Source: Photobacterium sp. TLY01
GTDB lineage: Bacteria > Pseudomonadota > Gammaproteobacteria > Enterobacterales > Vibrionaceae
Reading direction: 5' to 3'
NCBI RefSeq assembly: GCF_021432065.1
Contig: NZ_CP090365.1
Span: 372,001 to 436,000, forward strand
Length of the DNA: 64,000 bases
Under the pieces are notes generated by a model, which had not been told where the DNA came from, made no database searches, and saw nothing but the letters and a program-made list of their open reading frames with translations. Shown one piece after another: positions 17,847 through 25,975 of the stretch (the first letter of the stretch is position 1; the number at the start of each line of letters is the position of its first letter). The position numbers and the translations under genes are program-made.

Positions 17847-19040
17847 ATGCGCCATTCACTTGTACTCGTTATTAATTCCGGAAGCTCTTCGCTTAAATTT
17901 GCTTTGATCGATGCCGTTAGCGGCGATGCAAGACTGACAGGGCTGGGGGAGTGCTTTGGTCTCAGCGATGCGTCCGTCAGTTGGAAATATGACGGAGAGA
18001 AATCCAGCTTCGCGCTGGAAGCGACAGGTAATCACCATCAGCAGGCGATTGATCGCCTGGTGCTATTGCTCGATGAACTGGGCCTGAAGCAGGACATTAT
18101 TGCGGTCGGGCACCGCGTGGTTCATGGCGGCGAGCGCTTCAGCGAAACCGTGAAAATTGATGACCAGGTTCTGGCTGAGATTGAAGCGCTGAGCGAACTG
18201 GCGCCCCTGCATAACCCGGCGCATGTGATTGGCATCCGTGCGGCCATCAGTGCTTTCCCCTATCTGCCCCAGTACGCCGTGTTCGACACCGCGTTTCACC
18301 AAAGTATGCCTGCCAAAGCGTATCGCTATGCGTTGCCTGAGAAGCTTTATCAGGACTTTGGCATCCGTCGCTACGGCTTTCACGGCACCAGCCATTTCTT
18401 TGTCAGCCAGGAAGCGGCTAAGCAGTTGGGCAAGCCAGCAGAAAAAACCAATGTGATCACAGTGCATTTAGGCAACGGCGCCTCGATTTGTGCGGTGCGC
18501 AATGGCCAGAGTGTTGATACCAGCATGGGCTTTACCCCAACAGCCGGTCTGATGATGGGCACCCGTTGCGGCGATTTAGATCCAGGTATCGTGGATTTTC
18601 TGATCAACAAAGGCTGGAGCCAGGCTGAGGTGCAGCAGGCTCTGAACAAAGAAGCAGGCTTTCTGGGGGTTTCCGGTTTAACCAGCGACTGCCGCGGCAT
18701 TGTTGAAGCCATGGAAGCAGGCCATGCCGGGGCGAAACTGGCGTTTGAAATCTTTACTTACCGGGTGGCGAAATACATTGCTTCTTACATGGTGGCGCTG
18801 GACGAACTGGATGCCATCGTATTTACCGGCGGTATCGGTGAAAACTCCCTGCCGGTGCGCAGTGAAGTGCTCAAGTACCTGAAAATTTTCGGCTACCGCG
18901 AAGATGTCACGGGTAATGCCAACGCCCGCTTCGGCGAAAAAGGCGTGATTACCAAACCCAATACTCCGATGGCGATGGTCATTCCAACCAATGAAGAGTG
19001 GGTGATCGCCAGAGAATCCATGGCGCTATTGCATGCCTGA
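17847..19040 (+). CDS. ackA: Acetate kinase
   Basis: Interconverts acetyl-phosphate plus ADP and acetate plus ATP. The 397 residues carry all family signatures: LVINSGSSSLKF at the start, HRVVHGGERF, FDTAFHQSMP, FHGTSH, HLGNGAS and FTGGIGEN. The ATG at 17847 follows GGTGGA and gives the expected length; an in-frame upstream codon at 17793 would add 18 unlikely residues. The phosphotransacetylase gene pta is not adjacent, so this may be the second, separately located acetate kinase that vibrios often carry. Confidence 0.95.
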   Translation: MRHSLVLVINSGSSSLKFALIDAVSGDARLTGLGECFGLSDASVSWKYDGEKSSFALEATGNHHQQAIDRLVLLLDELGLKQDIIAVGHRVVHGGERFSETVKIDDQVLAEIEALSELAPLHNPAHVIGIRAAISAFPYLPQYAVFDTAFHQSMPAKAYRYALPEKLYQDFGIRRYGFHGTSHFFVSQEAAKQLGKPAEKTNVITVHLGNGASICAVRNGQSVDTSMGFTPTAGLMMGTRCGDLDPGIVDFLINKGWSQAEVQQALNKEAGFLGVSGLTSDCRGIVEAMEAGHAGAKLAFEIFTYRVAKYIASYMVALDELDAIVFTGGIGENSLPVRSEVLKYLKIFGYREDVTGNANARFGEKGVITKPNTPMAMVIPTNEEWVIARESMALLHA

Positions 19041-19061
19041 TTGAACAGCCTTTCTTTTGTA

Positions 19062-19095
19062 AAAACGGCTCTGAGTTTTGCTCAGGGCCGTTTTT
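19062..19095 (+). terminator. Terminator after ackA
   Basis: A stem of about 12 bp (AACGGCTCTGAG / CTCAGGGCCGTT, one mismatched pair) with a 5-nt loop is followed by a run of T residues. It insulates ackA from the foreign-looking region that follows. Confidence 0.85.
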
Positions 19096-19373
19096 GGTCA
19101 TTATTACTTTATAACCATGATTGATGACGATTTTGAAATAATTCTTGGGATCTGGCCAACTTGACAAGTGTCACAATTCATAATGAACAACGAAGCTTTG
19201 AAGTAAACCTTCTTGATTCTTCGTGATTTTATTAGTAATTTTACAAAAAAATTAACTAATAACCCCATCAATAATCAAGGATTTTTCCATGGACGGATTA
19301 AAATCAACCCACTTTCCGCTTAAGATCACCTCCCTTAGGTATATAAAGATTAATTCTATTTAGTCATTAATAA
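19096..19373. other. AT-rich spacer at the left edge of the foreign module
   Basis: About 280 bases of AT-rich non-coding DNA between the ackA terminator and the first (broken) gene of the module. The base composition shifts visibly here compared with ackA, and the left junction of the acquired segment is probably inside this stretch. No inverted repeat or tRNA end is seen. Confidence 0.4.
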
Positions 19374-19791
19374 ATGACTATAAAAAAGGTTTTATTTTTA
19401 ATAGCCGTTTTATCTGCTGTTGTAATTTCTTATGCCTTTTTTTACCTTTTCCTCAATCTGAATGTCGCCACTATGCAGGTGAAATGCTCATAGGTGAAGA
19501 AATTACAACTTTCAATTTTTCGCTCAGAGCGAAAACCGTCGAACTAGCGACAACATTTAACCTACCGTTACAAAAGCTAGGTATGCCGAGTGAAATATTA
19601 TATAATTTCAAATACTTGATGTTACTCATCAAGAAGGCGTTTGGCGCTATCACTTAAAAGAGTCAAGCAGTAATTTGCTGCAAGAATTTGAAATCACGCC
19701 AGATGGTGATCGTTATTCAATTCGTTGGGTCAATGATCGAGTAAACAACATAGTTTACAAATGCACGGAATTAGATGATGCAGCACTTTAA
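19374..19791 (+). pseudogene. Frameshifted gene for a small membrane-anchored or exported protein
   Basis: Read in three successive frames this gives one coherent protein of about 138 residues. It starts with a signal or anchor (MTIKKVLFLIAVLSAVVISY) at 19374 and shifts frame in the T7 run at 19437-19443, where one more T would restore LPFPQSECRHYAGE. It shifts again near 19613-19620 and ends ITPDGDRYSIRWVNDRV...ELDDAAL at 19791. The final codons overlap the start of the next gene by 17 bases, as expected for an operon. Both breaks look like single-base losses, so either the gene is dead or the assembly has indel errors. I do not recognise the family. Confidence 0.6.
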
Positions 19792-21325
19792 AAAAGTAGC
19801 AATCGCGGTAAGTATATCCTTAGCAGTTACTAGCTGTTCAAGCACAGGAGATTATGGTGACATTAGTACCACTACTGTAATTGGTTGTGCTGGCGGGATG
19901 ATCGTGGGAGGTCTTGCAGGCAAGGCGATTGGTGGGAAACAAGGAATGTGGATCGGTGCTGGTGTTGGCGCGCTAGTCGGTTGCTCGGCTGGTTATTACT
20001 GGGCACAACGTGAAGCAAAACTCGCAGAAGCAGCAGCAAAACATGACGTTGAGGTCGAGTTTGAACGTATCGGTTCGCCAGATGACGACGAAGTCGACAG
20101 TATGGTTGTTGTACAATCAAAAGCGATTATTGAAGCTGAAGAGACTGGCAATACCGAGCAAATCGAAAAAGTGGTGGGTGACTCTGAAGTGGTTGGCCTT
20201 TCTGCAACAGTCAAAGGCGATATCTTCCGCTCAGGACAAACAGATATCTCTAGCACTAAACATAAACGCTTCTTTAGTAAGTACGCTGAGACAGTTAAGT
20301 CAAGTGGTAGTGCAGTATTGATTGTGGGTCATACCGATAATACTGGCTCGGCAAAAATAAATGCTGATGTTTCACTTAAACGAGCTAGCAGCGTGGCGCG
20401 TGAGTTGATTCGTAATGGTATCCCTAAAGAGAATATTTACATTTATGGTGCGGGTGAATCTCAGCCGATTGCCTCCAATAACTCAGCCAAAGGCCGAGCT
20501 GACAACCGCCGTATTGAAGTCGTAACACTGGATAACAAACCTGAATACGTCACCAACTATGTACGATACAAAGCGACGGAGCCTAGCTATGCCAAGCTAA
20601 GAACCACAGATAATATTGCCAAACGTAGTAAAACTGTAAGCCAGCAAGTCGCGAAAGGACTGGCAACCTCTACGCAAAGTACTGCTGCAGTTCATGATTT
20701 GATAAATACAAACAACCGTCGTAGCAGTAGCAATCGTTCTTATGTCGATTTCGGCGGTGAAAACTATCGCGGTGGGGACGAAAACCTATTTGTCTATATC
20801 GGTGCACGCGAGAGCAATAGCTTCTCGCTTATCGGCCAAGCGGTGGCAAATACACTTGAAGAATCATCATGTGTTTATGATGAGCCAAGTGTGACGACAC
20901 TAGTTTTCAAGATCACAGATGATAGCCGCAGCACAACAGACTACCTACCGGGCATGAACCGCACGGCATGGGGCGGCGAGGTGAATGACCACCTTGTCGC
21001 TCTTGCACCATTAGCCGTTGACCGAAGTACATTAGAAGCGACTGAAAGCCCTTCGATTTATGTTTATGAAGATTACGCATCCAACAAGAAAGTTAAACCT
21101 CAAAAAACACAAAGACCCGTTGATGTCAACATTTACAACGGCTCAGAAGGGGTTATCTATCGTGCCTTTGTTCAAGACAAGAACTACCCAATCAAATGCA
21201 TTGATATCGTAGTAGACAAAAAACATAACAAAGGTGTGTTTAGTGCATTTGCGGGAAAAATATACTACCAGGGCCCTAAAGGCCTGATGATAGCAGACTA
21301 TAAACCAGGAAAAATAAAATCATGA
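19775..21325 (+). CDS. OmpA-like lipoprotein with glycine zipper, first intact gene of an uncharacterised module
   Basis: A 516-residue predicted lipoprotein. The signal peptide ends at a lipobox-like VTSC (Cys at about residue 21). Residues about 36-75 form a glycine-zipper segment (GGMIVGGLAGKAIGG, GAGVGALVG). An OmpA-type peptidoglycan-binding domain follows at about 145-255, seen in VGHTDNTGSAKIN, LKRASSVARELI, YGAGESQPIASN and GRADNRRIEV. The last 250 residues are not recognised. ATG codons at 19775 and 19778 are equally possible. The stop overlaps the next ATG (ATGA). By domain content it should sit in the outer membrane and hold the peptidoglycan, anchoring a complex made with the next two products; the complex is inference. 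Confidence 0.75.
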   Translation: MMQHFKKVAIAVSISLAVTSCSSTGDYGDISTTTVIGCAGGMIVGGLAGKAIGGKQGMWIGAGVGALVGCSAGYYWAQREAKLAEAAAKHDVEVEFERIGSPDDDEVDSMVVVQSKAIIEAEETGNTEQIEKVVGDSEVVGLSATVKGDIFRSGQTDISSTKHKRFFSKYAETVKSSGSAVLIVGHTDNTGSAKINADVSLKRASSVARELIRNGIPKENIYIYGAGESQPIASNNSAKGRADNRRIEVVTLDNKPEYVTNYVRYKATEPSYAKLRTTDNIAKRSKTVSQQVAKGLATSTQSTAAVHDLINTNNRRSSSNRSYVDFGGENYRGGDENLFVYIGARESNSFSLIGQAVANTLEESSCVYDEPSVTTLVFKITDDSRSTTDYLPGMNRTAWGGEVNDHLVALAPLAVDRSTLEATESPSIYVYEDYASNKKVKPQKTQRPVDVNIYNGSEGVIYRAFVQDKNYPIKCIDIVVDKKHNKGVFSAFAGKIYYQGPKGLMIADYKPGKIKS

Positions 21326-22920
21326 GTGAACTAACAACTTGGCTATTACTCAATCGTATACTCGTGGTGGGTATCAGCTCAATTATTGTCGCTACCGTTG
21401 TTTACCTAAGTAATCGCGATACCATCAACCTATATTTAAAAACGCTGTACTACCGTCTGCCGTTAATTGGTAAAAACGCTCGCCTATCGAAAAGACTGGA
21501 GCTTGATGATCAGCGCTGGTTTAACTCAGAGCGTGAAGTATGTAATAGCTTTTTGCCTTTCTACGACCAATACAATGCCGACGAGTACCATTACGAGCAA
21601 TCGAGCCGTTACCTAAACAAAATCGGCGACACAGGTATTTCGCCAATGAAATGGTACACTTGGCTTGGTCTATCAATCATGGTTCTAATTGAAGCCGCTG
21701 GTTTTGCTTATGTACTTGCGGGTTTCACTATTCAAGATGGCAGTGAGTCTATTCAAATTCAAGCAGCTGTTGGTATTGCGCTGTTGATCAGTGTGCTGTT
21801 GGTTGGTTTTACCCATGCGATGGGTGGTGAACTATACCGCAACCAACAGATCGGCAAAGTACGTTTGCACTGGAATCATGACCCACAAAAGCCAGGTGTG
21901 ATTGCCCCTGATCTAAACATTGGTTTGAAGTCTAAAACAAATGCACTAGATGACAATCAGCCAAGCTGGCGTCAAATGGCGAACCGTTTAGCAAAAACGA
22001 ATGCTGGCTTCTCTAAGTCTTGGGCAATGAGCATCGTCACAGTTGTGTTTATCTCAATTGTTGCCGTTGGTGCGACATATGTGCGTGGTCAAGTACTTGA
22101 AAAACTCGCTATTGAAGAGATCAGCGGTCATGAGCAAGAAGGCATGGGTAGCGCGTTTGATATTCAAGACCCATTCGCTGAGAGTGCTCCAGCTGAACTA
22201 ACTGCTTATAACGATGAAGCAGAAAACAAAGCATTTAGAGACGCGATCAACGCACACAAACGTGGCGGTTGGATGACATTTATCATGCTCGCGGTAATTT
22301 TTGCAGCGATGCAAGCATATAGTATTTACCTTGGCTTTAAGACAACTTTCTCAGGTAAAGAGTCGCCTGCCGCTTACGATGCGACCTATAAGTTCTCTAA
22401 CGTTAACGCATACATTGAGTACTACGTGGCACAACAAGCCAATGTTGAACGTGCTGCACAAAGCGTTCTATCGCACCTGCAGAGCAAAATCGCGATCAAT
22501 GCGCAGAGAAGTGCCGGCGAGCAACATGTTATTTATGCAGCAAATAACCCTTCGAGCCGTAACTTCTTGAACTACTACAAGCTACGTGCTTTGAAGAACG
22601 CTGAAACACCTGAATTAATCAAAACCCAATACCCAGACTATCAGCCAGCACAACAAGCTGCACCTCAGCCAATGGTACAACCGACAGCTCAGTCAGCAGT
22701 TGAACCTGTTTATCAGCCTGTGCCACAACCAGAAGTGGCATCTACTACTGAATCGTTCCTAAGCGATGTTGATATCATCAATAAAGTGAAAAACAACGAT
22801 CTTGATGGCCTGACAGACGAGCAAGTAATTGCAGCGCTAAAGGCCATTAGCAACGAGCCTAAGCCAGAAACGGCAGAAGAACGTTTAGCTCGCCTGCAAA
22901 AACAAGCGATGACATCATAA
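21322..22920 (+). CDS. Polytopic membrane protein of the uncharacterised module
   Basis: A 532-residue inner-membrane protein of no family I recognise. Hydrophobic segments are visible near residues 8-28, 112-135, 147-168, 235-255 and 316-340. Two soluble regions (about 30-110 and 170-230) and a loop of about 60 residues separate them. The carboxy-terminal 130 residues include a Pro/Gln-rich linker (about 435-475) and a short helical tail (LDGLTDEQVIAALKAIS) reminiscent of a binding motif. There are no ATPase or protease signatures. It is translationally coupled to the OmpA-like lipoprotein and followed 11 bases later by the vWA-like gene, which indicates a three-part envelope assembly. Confidence 0.6.
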   Translation: MSELTTWLLLNRILVVGISSIIVATVVYLSNRDTINLYLKTLYYRLPLIGKNARLSKRLELDDQRWFNSEREVCNSFLPFYDQYNADEYHYEQSSRYLNKIGDTGISPMKWYTWLGLSIMVLIEAAGFAYVLAGFTIQDGSESIQIQAAVGIALLISVLLVGFTHAMGGELYRNQQIGKVRLHWNHDPQKPGVIAPDLNIGLKSKTNALDDNQPSWRQMANRLAKTNAGFSKSWAMSIVTVVFISIVAVGATYVRGQVLEKLAIEEISGHEQEGMGSAFDIQDPFAESAPAELTAYNDEAENKAFRDAINAHKRGGWMTFIMLAVIFAAMQAYSIYLGFKTTFSGKESPAAYDATYKFSNVNAYIEYYVAQQANVERAAQSVLSHLQSKIAINAQRSAGEQHVIYAANNPSSRNFLNYYKLRALKNAETPELIKTQYPDYQPAQQAAPQPMVQPTAQSAVEPVYQPVPQPEVASTTESFLSDVDIINKVKNNDLDGLTDEQVIAALKAISNEPKPETAEERLARLQKQAMTS

Positions 22921-22931
22921 AAGAGATATAC

Positions 22932-23765
22932 ATGAGAAAAGTAACCTTAGCCATATGCGCGGTTCTTGTTGTGAGTCAATTCGCGAATGCCGCCACATTG
23001 CGAAACGATGTTCCAAGCTGTACCAATGAAGTACCGGGTGAATACTATCAATTACCAAATGAGCGTGAACTGTTTATCCTCGTAGATAAAACAATGGCTC
23101 ACTCTCTGGATCAGGAAATCAAATCAGAGCTGTTCCAGAGTGTGAAACGATTTATTCAACCGGGCGACAAAGTTCAACTGGTGGAGTTTTCGTCGTTTGC
23201 GCAGGACAGCTATACCAAAGTGGTATTTAATGGGCAACTTGATACTCAGCTAAGTGATGACCATCGCAGTTATGTGAAGAAATCTGTCCTTAAATCGCTC
23301 GATAAGTGTCTCGATAAGCAGCACAATTATATGCTGAACAAAGTTGGTATCTCACTGAAAGCAGCGTTTCAAGCGCAAGAAAAGCCCACCAATACCGAGT
23401 TAGTTGGCACGCTTAGCGACATTAGTAAGCAAGTGCTAACGCAATCTACTGCAAAGCGCAAAGTGGTACTTCTCATCAGCGACATGCTTGAAAACTCAGA
23501 TATTACGTCGTTCTACAAAAACAACCAAACTCGAGTTATCAGCCCAAAGCAAGAGTTGGAGCGTATCTCAACGTCGCAAATGTTTGCCAATTTTAATCAG
23601 GCTGATATCTATGTGATTGGTACTGGTGTTATTCCTGGTAATCAGCAGTATATCTCTGCGCAAAAGATGAACAAGCTAGAGTCTTTCTGGAAAGATTACT
23701 TCAAGCAGAGTAATGCTAAGCTACTCGGCTTTGGTAAGCCTATGCTACTTGGTGACATTCGCTAA
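22932..23765 (+). CDS. Exported vWA-like protein of the uncharacterised module
   Basis: A 277-residue protein with a Sec signal peptide (cleavage near ANA-AT at residue 20). The mature part resembles a von Willebrand factor A fold: a first strand ELFILVDKTMAHS, a second block DKVQLVEFSSFA, and a late strand KRKVVLLISDMLEN. The MIDAS motif is degenerate (DKTMA where DxSxS is typical), so metal binding is uncertain. Cys residues at about 30 and 118 could form a disulfide in the periplasm. It ends the operon, 17 bases before a strong terminator. The vWA assignment rests on pattern only. Confidence 0.55.
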   Translation: MRKVTLAICAVLVVSQFANAATLRNDVPSCTNEVPGEYYQLPNERELFILVDKTMAHSLDQEIKSELFQSVKRFIQPGDKVQLVEFSSFAQDSYTKVVFNGQLDTQLSDDHRSYVKKSVLKSLDKCLDKQHNYMLNKVGISLKAAFQAQEKPTNTELVGTLSDISKQVLTQSTAKRKVVLLISDMLENSDITSFYKNNQTRVISPKQELERISTSQMFANFNQADIYVIGTGVIPGNQQYISAQKMNKLESFWKDYFKQSNAKLLGFGKPMLLGDIR

Positions 23766-23781
23766 TTTCACTCACTTCCAG

Positions 23782-23803
23782 GGGCAACTTAAGTTGCCCT
23801 TTT
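23782..23803 (+). terminator. Terminator of the envelope module
   Basis: A perfect 9+9 palindrome, GGGCAACTT-AAGTTGCCC, is followed by TTTTGTTG and ends the three-gene operon. Confidence 0.8.
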
Positions 23804-24166
23804 GTTGTCAGCCCTAAACCACCGCCTTGGGCGGTGGTGACTGTTCCTTGGGGCTATTGCCCGAAGGAGTGTCCATTTTAGAAGTAAATCTCCTATTCAC
23901 CACAAGTGAAAGGAAACTAAAAACACGGGTGATTACAGAGGTACATCACATGTATATTGGCGATGTAAATACCACATAATGTGGACGCCGAAGTGTAACC
24001 CTCCCCGAAAAACATGTCGCTAGTAATTAGAGTTTTACCGCTCAATCTACATTTTGTGCAATATGAAAGATTGAAATAGAGCTAAATGTTTAGCCAGATC
24101 ATGTTCATCTGGTTGCGATAGTGTCACCGAAAGTTTTGATATCGACATTAATGGGGGTATTGAAAG
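23804..24166. other. Non-coding stretch between the module and the IS element
   Basis: About 360 bases with no credible gene. It holds a 9-bp GC-rich hairpin (ACCACCGCC-TTG-GGCGGTGGT, 23818-23838) and a 13-base palindrome, CCACATAATGTGG (23972-23984). The sequence may be remnants of mobile DNA, but no known IS end could be assigned by eye. Confidence 0.4.
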
Positions 24167-24229
24167 TGAATAGCCACCGACTTGATAGACACCTTTTAGT
24201 TAGACAAAATGACTAGCAGAGAGGTGCTT

Positions 24230-24508
24230 ATGAGCAGCAAGCGATACCCAGAAGAATTCAAAGTTGAAGCCGTCAAACAGGTTACTGAAAAAGGTCATAG
24301 TGTAGCCGATGTGGCAAATCGTTTAGGGACTACCACGCATAGCCTTTATGCGTGGATTAAACGCTACGGCCCAGATTCCTCCCAGTATCAAGCCAAGTCC
24401 GATGAAAGTGCCGAAATTCGTCGACTCAAAAAGGAGCTGCAAAGAGTCACCGAAGAAAGGGACATATTAAAAAAAGCCGCGGTGTACTTCGCAAGCCAGT
24501 CCGACTGA
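24230..24508 (+). CDS. IS3-family transposase OrfA
   Basis: A 92-residue HTH protein (SKRYPEEFKVEAVKQVTEKGHSVADVANRLG) with a carboxy-terminal leucine-zipper-like helix (IRRLKKELQRVTEERDILKKA). It binds the IS ends and, through a -1 shift at the A7 run 24469-24475, forms the OrfAB transposase. The ATG at 24230 follows AGAGAGGTG. Confidence 0.92.
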   Translation: MSSKRYPEEFKVEAVKQVTEKGHSVADVANRLGTTTHSLYAWIKRYGPDSSQYQAKSDESAEIRRLKKELQRVTEERDILKKAAVYFASQSD

Positions 24509-24555
24509 GGTACGCCTTTATCAAAGCCAATCAAGCTGTTTGGCCTGTTCGACGT

Positions 24556-25380
24556 ATGTGTAAAGTCCTTAGCATCCACCCAAGTGGTTATTATGCTTGG
24601 CTTAAGCAACCCGATAGCAGACAGGAGAAACGGCGTAAATACCTCCTCGGACTCATCAAGCAGTTCTGGCTGGAATCTGGTGGCGTTTATGGCTATCGAA
24701 AAATATACAGTGATTTACGTGATGAAGGTGAATGTTGCGGTATCAACCAAGTTCACCGCTTGATGAAACGAGAAGGCTTACAGTCGCAAAGAGGATATCG
24801 AAAACCCAGGGCCAAAGTGGGCACAGAGAATGTCGTTGTTGCGAATAAGTTGGCCAGGGAGTTCAACCCGACTGCTCCAAATCAGTCTTGGGTGACCGAT
24901 ATCACGTATATAAAAACTCACGAAGGTTGGCTATACCTCGCAGTCGTCGTTGATCTGTTCTCTCGGAGAGTGATTGGTTGGTCGATGAAAAGCAGAATAA
25001 CGAAAGAGCTGGTGTTGGACGCGCTCCTGATGGCGATATGGCGACGCTCACCGTCAGATAAGGTACTCGTGCATTCCGATCAAGGAAGCCAGTATACAAG
25101 TCATGACTGGGATAAATTCTTAAAGCAGCATGGTCTGGAATCAAGCATGAGCCGTCGGGGCAACTGCCATGACAATGCAGTAGCTGAAAGTTTTTTCCAG
25201 TTACTGAAAAGAGAAAGAGTGAAGCGAAAGATCTATTCCACTCGGGAAGAGGCGCGGATGGATATCTTCGAATATGTCGAGATGTTCTACAACGTCAAAC
25301 GCAGACACGGTTCCAATAATCAGTTGTCACCAGTAGAGTATGAAAAGCGGTATGAAGAAAGGTTAATTAGTGTCTACTGA
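24556..25380 (+). CDS. IS3-family transposase OrfB (DDE integrase core)
   Basis: A 274-residue catalytic part counted from its first ATG. The same frame is open upstream to the slippery A7 run at 24469, so the working protein is the OrfAB frameshift fusion. It has an HTH_21 region (SGGVYGYRKIYSDLRDEG) and the rve catalytic core with D in WVTDITYI, D in VHSDQGSQYTS and E in NAVAESFF. The frame is intact, so the element may still be mobile. Confidence 0.92.
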   Translation: MCKVLSIHPSGYYAWLKQPDSRQEKRRKYLLGLIKQFWLESGGVYGYRKIYSDLRDEGECCGINQVHRLMKREGLQSQRGYRKPRAKVGTENVVVANKLAREFNPTAPNQSWVTDITYIKTHEGWLYLAVVVDLFSRRVIGWSMKSRITKELVLDALLMAIWRRSPSDKVLVHSDQGSQYTSHDWDKFLKQHGLESSMSRRGNCHDNAVAESFFQLLKRERVKRKIYSTREEARMDIFEYVEMFYNVKRRHGSNNQLSPVEYEKRYEERLISVY

Positions 25381-25395
25381 GTCGGTGGCTATTCA

Positions 25396-25824
25396 ATTGC
25401 CGGTGCCACAGATACCATCGACATGACAGGACGCGCCTATTATGGCCCTTATCTGGACGATCAAGCGACCACTTCGCAACACCCGCTGTATCAGCACATC
25501 AAACGCCTGAACCAGATCCGCAAGGCGGTGCCGGCCTTGCAGAAAGCGCCGACCAGTCAGGTGAATGAATGGGGGGCTGGCATGAGCTATATCCGGGACT
25601 ATAACAATGGAGAGAGTTATGCCGTGGTGGGATTAAGCAATGCCGGGCAGCAAACCATGACCATCACAGGCGTGCGAAACGGAACCTACCGCGATGCCGT
25701 GACAGGTAACCAGCTGACGGTATCCAACGGTACGATCAGTTTTACCGTGAAAGGCTACAGTGCCGGGATTTACGTGCTGAATGGTCCCGGGAAAATCGGC
25801 AGTGACGGTGAGTTCCTGCGTTAA
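25396..25824 (+). pseudogene. 3' remnant of an alpha-amylase gene
   Basis: The open frame starts directly at the right end of the IS element and encodes the last 142 residues of a GH13 amylase. IAGATDTIDMTGRAYYGPYLDD leads into a beta-sandwich domain C (SYIRDYNNGESYAVVGLSN, GTYRDAVTGNQLTVSNGTISF, YSAGIYVL). No barrel or catalytic residues remain and no 5' portion is found to the left of the IS. The gene was decapitated, most likely by an IS-mediated deletion. A frame-matching ATG at 25423 exists, but a functional product is unlikely. Confidence 0.8.
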
Positions 25825-25834
25825 AACGAAACAG

Positions 25835-25856
25835 CCTGCCAGCGATGGCAGGTTTT
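25835..25856 (+). terminator. Terminator of the truncated amylase gene
   Basis: A 6-bp stem (CCTGCC / GGCAGG) with a 6-nt loop is followed by TTTT, shortly after the amylase stop. Confidence 0.65.
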
Positions 25857-25941
25857 GCTCTGAAACACGGGCATGTGACTGATACAAGGGTGAAAAAAAA
25901 TAATGGCAGGTTCAATCCTGCCAACTGTCATCACCCTGTAT

Positions 25942-25968
25942 GACGGCGAGCGATCAGTGCTCGCCGTC
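25942..25968. terminator. Hairpin downstream of the lipoprotein amylase gene
   Basis: A perfect 10-bp stem, GACGGCGAGC / GCTCGCCGTC, with a 7-nt loop lies 8 bases beyond the amylase stop on the minus strand. It has no T-run, so it may protect the 3' end of the mRNA as much as end it. Confidence 0.5.
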
Positions 25969-25975
25969 GATTCAC

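Larger units (their letters stand above)
24167..25395 (+). mobile_element. IS3-family insertion sequence
   Basis: A 1229-bp element bounded by imperfect inverted repeats starting TGAATAGCCACCGACT. The first 26 bases match at 23 positions and end in the TG...CA typical of the family. It encodes two overlapping-phase transposase frames with an A7 slippery run. No 3-bp direct duplication is present: the flanks read AAG on the left and ATT on the right. The right end abuts an amylase gene that has lost its 5' part. Both facts point to a deletion or recombination after insertion. Confidence 0.9.

Noticed and set aside
17681-17875. A 64-codon open frame before ackA
   Set aside because: It overlaps the ackA start, has no ribosome site, and its composition reflects the AT-rich promoter region.
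19775-23765. A Zorya-type defence system
   Set aside because: Although an OmpA-like domain is present, there is no MotA-like partner and no ZorC/D/E-type helicase or nuclease. The architecture differs.
23818-23838. An integron attC site at the GC-rich hairpin
   Set aside because: It is too short and lacks the R and L box sequences. No integrase gene or cassette array is seen.
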